64,000 nucleotides of DNA from Nitrospira sp. (lineage in GTDB: Bacteria > Nitrospirota > Nitrospiria > Nitrospirales > Nitrospiraceae). Under the pieces are notes generated by a model. It did not search any database. It had not been told where the DNA came from and saw only the letters and a program-made list of their open reading frames with translations. Positions 54,608 through 61,900 of this stretch are shown piece by piece. The stretch spans positions 62,001 to 126,000 of the forward strand of contig JARFXP010000001.1 of assembly GCA_029194675.1 (NCBI GenBank), written 5' to 3'. The number at the start of each line of letters is the position of its first letter. Position 1 is the stretch's first letter. A program made the translations under genes and the position numbers.

Positions 54608-54636
54608 AGAATAATGACCTGCGGCAGGCAATGCAA
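54608..54636 (-). promoter_or_regulatory. Candidate sigma70 promoter for the 53116-54567 regulator
   Basis: Minus-strand TTGCAT (54631-54636) and TATTCT (54608-54613) are 17 bases apart; transcription would begin about 35 bases before the ATG. Confidence 0.45.
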
Positions 54637-54687
54637 GCCGTATCAATAAACTCAGCAATCGATCTCCCTTGGAGGAGGGCCCCTTTC

Positions 54688-54717
54688 TTGACAGGTTCTT
54701 CGGCCTATTGGTACTGT
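54688..54717 (+). promoter_or_regulatory. Sigma70 promoter of the truncated tRNA-Thr
   Basis: TTGACA (54688-54693) and TACTGT (54712-54717) with an 18-base spacer; the tRNA fragment starts 35 bases after. The promoter seems intact though its product is not. Confidence 0.55.
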
Positions 54718-54751
54718 GCGAGACGAAGTTCGAACACGATCTCATAACCGG

Positions 54752-54792
54752 GCTGGCGTAGCTCAATCGGCAGAGCAGCGGTTTTGTAAACC
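54752..54792 (+). pseudogene. 5' half of tRNA-Thr(UGU), truncated after the anticodon loop
   Basis: 41 bases match the start of tRNA-Thr: acceptor GCTGGCG, D-arm TAGCTCAATCGGCAGAGCA, and the anticodon arm gcggttttgtaaacc with anticodon TGT. After base 54792 the match ends: no 3' anticodon-stem end, T arm or CGCCAGC appears in the next 400 bases. The break is in the anticodon arm, a classic tyrosine-recombinase integration site, so this looks like one border of an integrated segment. Confidence 0.8.
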
Positions 54793-55168
54793 TTTCGGAC
54801 ACTCCCACACATGTCCTTGTCAGAGAAGTGGAACAGCGCTCCAGCAGCGGAGTTTGGTCGTTTTGCGGGCTCAGTTGTGCTCAGTGCAATTCAGGGGAGT
54901 TTCGCCGAGTTTCGCCGTAAAGAGAACACGCCGGGAACACGTAGTGTTAGTCTCTAGAGACGTCGGATGCTCACGACGCCTCCTGAACAGTCGGGGGAAG
55001 CGCTCGTCTCGCCTGTCTGGGAGGCTCGTGTGACACCTGGCCGGTCACGGCTCAGAGGACCATCGTGCTCGTTCGGATCTCGTCACAAAGACGGGTGTGC
55101 GCCTTCCCATCCATGATCAGGGTTTCAATCCCGAACTCTTCAAGATTATTTGCCGTGAATTGTCTCCG
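54793..55168. other. Non-coding junction beyond the tRNA fragment
   Basis: About 375 bases without a convincing gene on either strand. A plus frame at 54716-55033 reads through the tRNA fragment and is not credible. No integrase gene or clear repeat is visible in this stretch. Confidence 0.55.
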
Positions 55169-55582
55169 CTATCGAACTCCTTGTTCTCGAATAGTTAGTA
55201 GGCCACTGTAGCTACCATAGCTCCACTCATAGGCTCTACTAAAAGTACATGTGAGGTCACTCACCGTGGTCCCACCTCCAGGCCATGCAATAGTGAGTTT
55301 GTTTGGCTTCGCAATTTCAATATGCGATGCTTCGGTATTTCGTACCGAAAATGGCTGCAATTCTCTGGCCCCATCGCTAAGTACCAGGGCTCTACTGCTC
55401 ATGTACTCCTTCACATCTCCAGTAAGGACCGTTCTGGTCTGATTGGTCTGCAGTAGACCCGTGAGGTACGTAACAGCCAATGACTTACTGTCATTCGTGA
55501 CAAGAGTCACATCGCTCGCAACTCCATGTAGAAAAGCGTTTTCAAGAGCTTTGCAACTACTAAGTTTTGATGGAGGCAACAC
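55169..55582 (-). CDS. Hypothetical protein, start unclear
   Basis: A 137-residue frame opening with GTG at 55582 and no ribosome site. The frame stays open for another 40 codons upstream without ATG. That extension includes a signal-like stretch (VIFLSFLNPSIAKSG), and an ATG with a few codons (MNIRRLYF) sits in a neighbouring frame. This hints at a frameshifted secreted protein. The body ends in KPNKLTIAWPGGGTTVSDLT and a Tyr/Ser-rich tail. I do not recognise a family. It is AT-richer than the chromosomal genes and lies in the acquired segment. Confidence 0.45.
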   Translation of the reverse strand: MLPPSKLSSCKALENAFLHGVASDVTLVTNDSKSLAVTYLTGLLQTNQTRTVLTGDVKEYMSSRALVLSDGARELQPFSVRNTEASHIEIAKPNKLTIAWPGGGTTVSDLTCTFSRAYEWSYGSYSGLLTIREQGVR

Positions 55583-55777
55583 AGAGGGCGGGAGTTGAGG
55601 GCCTGATTTCGCGATACTTGGATTTAAAAACGATAGAAATATAACCGTCGTATGTTCATTTCTACCGGGTGCATAGGATTTCTTCTTTTCGTTTTGAGTG
55701 AGTGCAAGTTATCCAACGCGTGTCAGTTTCTGAGGGCCGGACGGATAACGGCATATAGTCCAAAATCATACTGGCTG
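55583..55777. other. Mostly non-coding stretch between the hypothetical gene and the toxin remnant
   Basis: It holds the possible upstream part of the 55169-55582 frame (open to about 55700, where a TAA closes it) and nothing else I can support. A plus frame at 55652-55915 crosses the toxin remnant and is judged spurious. Confidence 0.5.
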
Positions 55778-55912
55778 TCACTCCCATTGATTCCCCAACA
55801 CCACAAACAAGTCGGTGACTTCATCCTTTTGGAGATATTCACCATTTGGCCTTGTCACCGCGGCAAATATTTTCGAATGTACAGCCAGCTTCCAGGCTCC
55901 TACTACTCTCCA
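55778..55912 (-). pseudogene. Degenerate second copy of the Tc-toxin C-terminus
   Basis: A 44-codon minus-strand frame ending at TGA 55778-55780. It reads WRVVGAWKLAVHSKIF, AAVTRPNGEYLQKDEV, then TDLFVVLGNQWE. It mirrors the last residues of the large toxin just upstream (WTFRISAPAAIEEVDNIKDL, FIVLGYTVTI): W-x-x-x-V/I-S, then the D-x-x-DLF-I/V-VLG strand. Nearby DNA is also alike (caacacaataaacaagtc versus caaCACcaCaaacaagtc on the plus strand). It looks like the last trace of a tandem or recombined toxin gene. Confidence 0.75.
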
Positions 55913-55920
55913 TGAGGGGC

Positions 55921-58900
55921 TTAAATTGTAACTGTGTACCCCAACACAATAAACAAGTCCTTGATGTTATCGACTTCCTCAATCGCGGCCGGCGCACTGA
56001 TACGGAATGTCCATTCATTATCGGCTGGGACAAGAGTTACAGTGCCATTTGTGGAGCCGGCGTTCACAGCGCTGCGATAGCGACCGGGTTGAGCTAGCCA
56101 GTCGATCGCGATTGACGGGGCGCCGCCTGGGGGCGTCAGAGTGGCATGGTATGCTAGAGCCGGGCGGGCTTCCTTGAGAGTCAGCGCTGCATACACATCC
56201 AGCACTGTGACTACACCGCTTTGAACCAAGAGAGGGAAACGTTCTTTGGAAATCATCACTGTCACCTGGTGAGTTGTCGACGTACGCAGGAGTTGCCATT
56301 CAATGGGGAACTCATGCCGAAGGCTAATCATGCGGAAGAGTACTCCTGGTCCTGCCGCAGTGCTCTTGAGCGTTTTGGTGACCGCCTCTAGTGCTGGGGC
56401 TTGTAGCGTATCGTCTCGACGCGACGTGTACCGCAGGTGCAGAATGACATCCGAGATGGTGTCGTAGTCGAAAGCTCTGAACTGAGGGGGGAGGTCCAGC
56501 CTCCAGCGAGAGATCGCTCCGCAACCTTCAAATGGCAGAAGCTTTTCATCCCGGAGATCCAGTTGAAAGCGCCCGCTTTCATTTTGGCCTGCACTGACTG
56601 CCACGGCTTCCACAGGCAGATGATCTGGACGATAATTCTGTTCATCGCCGTAGCTTCCATTCACTCTGGCCGATTCACGAACGCTACTGCTGAGAAGTGT
56701 CAGGGTTGCATTCAACATAGTGTACGGACCAACAACAGCTGGTATCGTAAGACTGACAGTCTTCAAGCGACGAAAGTAGTGTCCTGGATAGTCGAGATCG
56801 AATAACCATTCAGGAATGTCGACCTCGCACGCGCTGGATTCTTTCAACGCGATCAGGGCCAACGGGTCCAGTTGGAGGAGGGAGACATGACGTGTGATCT
56901 CGAACTCGCGCGCCTGCTGCTCTAAGTACGCGCGCTCCATTTGTTTAAGTTGCAAATAGAGCTGCTCACCGGCGAGTAGTCCACGCACGGAGCTATCCCA
57001 GGCCCCATATTTGATGAATGTGGTCGTTGAGCCGACGGCATACTGCCAGATCCGTTCGGCGCTCTTGGCTAAATCATACGCGGCTTTGTAGCACTGGAAG
57101 TAGATAGCCCGGAGATTTCCCTCGAGGTAAGAATATAGAGTTTCATTCGTAAATTTTCCGCCTAAAAATTCTTCTATACTGCGCGACTGCTCTAACTGCA
57201 ATTCGTGGTTCCTAAGTTCGTTTTCCGTGACTTGCTTCCGGATAGCGGCGGCCGCTCGTTGCCGCTCCACCTGACGCAGCTCGCGTTTTGCCTGATCGCG
57301 TTGGAATCTCCAATCCTCTGCGCGACGCCTGTGAGAACCCGTGATCGATGCTCGATTCGCACGATAGGCAGCGGATGCAGCATCGCTTGAGTAACTCTTC
57401 CCCATAGCGGACGCAGCCGCCCCGAGGTTGGAGCCTCCGAAGGTCGCGCCGCCGCTAGTGCTTACGTTGGGAATGAGATTTAGGCCCTGTGCAGTAGCTT
57501 CCAGCCAACTCCCCATTTCCTGGCGGCTGTTCGAGCTGTCCAAGCTTCCCAGCTGATCATTCTCTTCCGAGATCAATCCTTGGGCCAGAAGATTTTCAAA
57601 ATAGTCGATCTTTCCTTGTGTTAGACGCATGGTCTCATCAAGAGCCGTCAATGCTTGAACGGCCTCATCAATTTGCAGCTTCTTGTTCGTTCGAATCTGG
57701 TCAAGGACCTGCGATTCATTGCCCGCCCGAATTGCCGCGAGCTTCTCCGCATCCCGTTTTTCCGGAAGAGAGAACATGAGCCCACCTAACGAGCGAACTT
57801 CATTACACATGCCGAGCGCCTGTTGAATCATATAGGGAAATCGATAACGCGGCAGCGGTGCGTAGAGATCATTGAGGACGCTCCCGATGTCCACTCCGTG
57901 TGCCACCGCCTCGACAAGCAGCATCGGATCAATGAAAGGCTCAAACAGGGGCAGCTCTCGAACCGTCCCGTCGAAATTCATGCAGTGACGGATCTTGAAC
58001 AGACGGTCTGCAATGGTATCCCAGTAAGCGAGCAGCTTGTCGTTTTGTGGAATACAGAAGTACGCAGTCGACGGCAAGCTACTCAATGTGGTCGTCCCAC
58101 CGGATGGAGGGCCAAACATCTCCGTGAACGGCAGTCGCGTTTCGATCTCCACCTGCACGTTGGACAGTTCATCCAATTTCCCGCGGAGATCGTTATATGT
58201 TTTAGCGGCAACAGTTCCAGGTACCGTGGCTTTTTCCAGCCGGGGGCCGAGCAAATTCGCCGCGAGTACATACAGCTGGGTTGCTTGATTGATGGACTCC
58301 ATCGTGTCCCGTTGAAAGAGTTCATCGCCCCAGGCAATAATATTATCCAGGTATTTCATGAACACATATTTCATATAGATCACCGGCCGGCGGCGCGCGA
58401 GCATGTGAGGATTAAACGGATAGTCCAACCATTCTTGGATGGATGCCTGAAGCTCAGCCTTCTGTTTAAGCATAGCGGGGTCGGAGCCAGTATAAGTTAG
58501 CAAGCCAAGAGTTTCGTCGATCCGAGTGAGGTCGTCATTTTGACGGAACGGCAGGTAGCGCCAAAACCGCTTCGGTCCTTCGGTGGGATCATTCGTCATG
58601 GGGTCGAAGATGAAGTGGAACCATGTCAAAGCCGCTTCATGTTTTCCCGCAGCACAATTGGCCGCCGCGAAGGTCATTGGTGCATGGAAAAAGAGCTCAT
58701 TGTTGTATTTGGCATAGGCACCGGTTCTTCCGAAATCGACGTCTTCAAGGGGATACGGCTGCTTCACCTGGATAGGATCGGGATCGTAGGCGGTTTCAAA
58801 AATGGCCTTGCTCATTCCCCCGCCGCCGAGCGGTAACGGCTTATCGCTTTGGCTTTCAATATCCACAGAGAACAGCGCCGGCAAGCCACCGTTGTTTAAT

Positions 58901-61900
58901 GCCGCGAGAAAAGGACACGTGAACGGGTGCCAATGGGTGAAGAAAAGATATTCCGGTCTTCCGATCTTGCTGTAAGAGTCGAGGCCTGGTTTGAATATCT
59001 CGGAGATGCCCGTGAAGCCTGACAGAGTCCGCGTGGGAACCGGCTCGTTAAGCGACGGTGTAAGTGCTGGGCCGGCTGCCCACTTTACCAATGCGGAGGC
59101 TGCCCAAGGATGCACATGAAGTGCATCATTCGGTACAAGGCTCATCTGACGGTCAGCAAGAGCGCTGAGACCGACCGCCTTCTCACGCAACAGGAAGCGG
59201 GGTTCGGGACGAATCTCAATCGCTGCCCGACTGAACTTGTACCCTGCGCGTTCCCGGATCACCAGGTAACATCGCTTCTGATCCTGAAGAAAGAAAGGAA
59301 TGCTCCGATTAAAACCCCAACGATTATCAGAATCGATGAGATTCGCACGCATAGAGACACTTCGCAGAATTGGGGGATCAGCATCGGTGAGCGATAAAGG
59401 ATGAAACGGCTTACCGAACGCAAGTCGTTCGCGGATGAAACCCTGATACCAATTGGTGGTACCAGGCGGACGTTCTGGGAGATTGTAGTCAAGTTGCTTC
59501 ACTGACGAGTTCGCCGCGAGATCGGCATTGCACGCAGGAAAATTGAAGTTTCCGAGTGAGAAGGAGAACCGGACCGCCTCCTTTGTTGCCGCTCGATCCG
59601 TTTGACCAGTCTCCTTTCGATCTGTACGGCGTCCGTCACGGACCACGGCGATCGTATCTGTCGTAGTTGTGCGCGTTTGCCCGTCCGCCATGCCTGAGAA
59701 ACGGCAGTACACAGTTATCGTAAGCGAGGCGCCGCTTATTGCCAAATCAAGGAAATGGTGCCATGGCTTGGGTAACAGCGTCCAAATCGTGGTGGTCTTC
59801 TCCACATGCTGATGTGTAGCCCAGTCATACTGTCCTAGGGTTGTCCCGTCCAGAAAGAGGTCGTCCGAGATGGTGTTGGGTGTCACTTCGTCCCAAGCAT
59901 CGTGGGGTATGTGAACTGTATGATCTTTTTTCCACTGTTCATAGTTTGAATTACCAGGCGGCGGTTCCCAGCTGCCCGGTGGAATTTCCAAGCGTTCTTC
60001 CACCCAGGCGTCGTGATGCACGATCTTCGGTCCAAATCTCTTTGTCCACTCTAAGTCCGACTGGACTTTCATAGTTGCGGAGCGCGAGATCAGGAATGGA
60101 GTTCCCGTCTTCTTGGTGGACCACTGTCCATCTTTATATTCTGCCCACGCGAGCTTAATACGCCAAAGGCTAACTTGCGGGAAGCCGTCAGGCTGCGAAG
60201 CATTCTGGTCATCGTCCTGCCGTTGCTCGAAAATCGGCCAGAACAGATAGAGCCGCCGATTCCAAATCACTGGGGCGAGATGCGCGCCGCTGAACTCTCC
60301 ATCATCAAACGTCGACACATCCACTGGCAGTTTCTGCCAGGGTGACCAAACCCCCTCAACCCATGAAAGCCGGCTCGAACTGTCCAAGCGGCGATGGTAG
60401 AAGACATAGGGGGCAGTCGAGGTTCGCGCGAAGACATGCAGGATTCCCTTCTCACTATCCGCACAGACTCCGCACACCGTCAACTTACTCACGCCGTCGA
60501 GCTTCTCAAGATAGTGTCGGAATGTTTTTTCTGCATTCACTTCATTAAGCTCATCCTGCAACATCTCCGATTCCATCTCCCGGAAAATCGGTGTCTTGTC
60601 GTCACGTAGCGCTTCTTCTGTATAGGATTCGGCGTAGAGCAGAACCTTCCGATTGGCCTCCCACACGCGATAGTTTTTCGTCCAATCCCAGCGCTGGCGA
60701 TCAATGCGGCTCGGTGGCACGCGGGGAGATTCCAGATCGAGCAGCACCCGCTGTATGAATAACTGCACAGACGAGATGCCTTGTTTAATGCGCGACGTCT
60801 GCATGCAGGGATCCATTTCCACATCGATCAACAAGTATTCGAAGAGGCGATTGTTGTCGATGACGTTGGCCTGCATCATTTCCGGCATCGCCAGCATGAA
60901 CCCTATGAGGGCAGACCTGCGCCGCATCCTGAGCAGATCATTCAATTTGCTCGCCTCCGCCTTCCAGCGCTGTTCATCGTAGCGTGCGCGAACGACATTT
61001 TTAGCGGCCTGAGCACTTGCAGAGTTCTCCGTGGAGCGAGCCACCTTAGCTTCGTCCTGGGCTCTCCAGAAGAACCAGGACGTCTCCGGACCGGTAGGAA
61101 GCTGTTTGATTTCTCTGGTTCTCGCCCAGGCGAGTAATTGCGCAGGGGGGGCGCCGATCTTCATCAGCAGCGTGAGGACGGACGCAATACTCACCCATGA
61201 CGACAGCTTGGTAAGGTCTAGGGGGCTATCTGACCACGTGGAAGAAACCGGATCGAAGAGCGGGATCGTGAACACGTCAATGATGGAGGAGATTGTCGCC
61301 TCATCCGCTCCGCTGAACTTCACGAATGCATTGATGGCAGCGGCGCGATCGGGTGCTTCCAACACGTCCAGCAGCAACACATCCGAGACTTGAAACTGGT
61401 CACGCAGGCCTGAGAAGTCTTTCAGGACAAGCCACTGGGCGAAAGTTTTGCGAGCGATGATGCCAGCAACTGGTGTGTTCAAGGGTATGGACGCTAGATC
61501 GAGATCTCCACGCCGTGCTAAGCCTTCGAGATCCCGCGAAGCGAGTTTGAACGGCGTGAGTAGCGTCGCAATCTTGTACATCCGCTCGACGCGCTGCAGA
61601 AGAGCTTCAAAGCGGGTGTCGGTGTAGAGAACAGCCCGTGTAACAAGCGTCGTTGGAATTGCAGGACTCGCCCAGCTAAGGGTAATTTGCGCGGCACCGG
61701 TTTTATTGTAGTACTCCAGAGTAATCGGGTAGAACTGTGCGCCGACAAGGCGCAACGTCCCGGAGAATTCGCTCTCAGGCTGATCGCGCCATTCGTCGAT
61801 CACCAGCAGATCATTGACGACTAGCCGAACACCGTCCGTGCAGCGTATCCGAAAAGAGACGTCACCCGCTGCGGGAACATAAATATGTCCTGTCCAGCGG

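Noticed and set aside
54716..55033. Plus-strand frame of 105 codons starting before the tRNA fragment
   Set aside because: It reads through the tRNA sequence (AGVAQSAEQRF phrase typical of translated tRNA) and shows no protein-like pattern.
55652..55915. Plus-strand frame of 87 codons with a hydrophobic start
   Set aside because: It runs antisense across the toxin C-terminal remnant, whose minus-strand reading is the better supported one.
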